Shown: positions 63,605 to 64,000 of the stretch, one piece after another
Position numbering within the stretch: position 1 is the first letter of the stretch
Layout of the letters: every line of letters starts with the position of its first letter
Source of the DNA: Haloarcula pelagica
Lineage (GTDB): Archaea; Halobacteriota; Halobacteria; Halobacteriales; Haloarculaceae
Length of the DNA stretch: 64,000 bases
NCBI RefSeq assembly: GCF_030127105.1
Contig: NZ_CP126161.1
Span: 2,232,001-2,296,000, forward strand
Reading direction: 5' to 3'
Notes under the pieces: model-generated
What the model was told of the DNA's origin: nothing
Database searches by the model: none
The model's input: the letters and a program-made list of their open reading frames with translations, nothing else
Made by a program: the position numbers and the translations under genes

Positions 63605-64000
63605 TGGTAGTCTCCTTTATGGCACCCACCCCCACAGGGTCGGTGCGCTATCGGATACAAGAGACGCCACGGGGATTGTAGTCCGCTCTTTGAGTCAGAT
63701 AACAGACCGATTGAGCGGCGGTATACTGACTTTGAACCGGACTGGCAACCCGGTTTGACCAACTTCACGCAGGCGACCTTGGTCCGGGCCACCTTCGAAA
63801 GAACTGTTGCGGAGCGGTACGCTCTTGCAGTGAGGCGCTGGCTCGGATGGACTCCCCGACACAATAATTGTAACCGTGGTTCGGAAGTCTGTCGCCCTCG
63901 ACACGGTTGTCTACGTTCAGAACGCACCCCCGACTGGATTAGTGGGGGAGAGTTGCCCTACGACTGGCTCCCGCTCCCGTAGGGTCCGTCCGCGTCCGTG
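63605..64000. other. Terminal region with no convincing gene; two small hairpins
   Basis: The last 396 bases have lower GC and no frame with recognisable family features on either strand. Two inverted repeats are visible near the end: ccccc/ggggg (63927-63931 with 63944-63948) and ccctac/gtaggg (63956-63961 with 63979-63984). They could belong to the end of a mobile element or to a terminator; the window edge prevents a decision. Confidence 0.4.

Overview
This 64 kb window reads as chromosomal DNA of an extremely halophilic archaeon (class Halobacteria). The evidence is very high GC, strongly acidic proteins, RNA polymerase genes split into B''/B' and A'/A'', leaderless genes with TATA boxes about 25-30 bases before the start codon, HTH-10 and HalOD1 regulators, an archaellin, an archaeal S26B signal peptidase and coenzyme F420 genes. 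Gene content looks Haloarcula/Halomicrobium-like, but the genus is only a guess.

Layout. 1-9.8 kb: housekeeping and small metabolic genes (riboflavin synthase tail, PrsW, pdxT, hisE, a NOG1-type GTPase, a frameshifted Na+/Ca2+ exchanger, SIMPL, DUF389, engB, a membrane histidine kinase, aIF1). 9.8-14 kb: a MoxR / DUF58 / transglutaminase operon with 4-base overlaps. 14-20 kb: F420 genes (cofE-mer), an inositol-phosphatase-like enzyme, a phosphoesterase, small regulators and one orphan archaellin. 20.2-45.3 kb: the transcription-translation block. It holds tRNA-Asp, rpoH-B''-B'-A'-A''-nusA, rpsL-rpsG, EF-2 and EF-1alpha-rpsJ. It is interrupted by an Htr transducer, a BioYMN biotin importer, an ABC exporter with a lipoprotein, and an ACT protein/homoserine dehydrogenase pair.

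45.4-47.4 kb: tRNA-Ala(CGC) is followed by two short segments, each carrying a complete toxin-antitoxin pair (HicBA; ribbon-helix-helix/RelE) and each ending in a copy of the tRNA 3' end. A third small antitoxin-like gene follows. No integrase is present. This looks like stepwise accretion of TA cassettes at a tRNA gene and is the first of the two most interesting regions.

47.4-58.3 kb: two oxidoreductases, a PH-like/helical-repeat protein with a zinc-ribbon membrane partner, a PAS histidine kinase, NucS, two stand-alone HalOD1 proteins, a Bat-type HTH-10 regulator and MutS.

58.3-63.6 kb, all on the minus strand: two DUF1102-type exported proteins, a rhomboid protease, a SipW-like (Ser/His) signal peptidase with a C-terminal beta-domain, and a DUF5305 membrane protein. 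I read this as a candidate TasA/bundling-pilus-like surface fibre locus with its own processing enzymes, the second region of interest. The last 400 bases hold no convincing gene.
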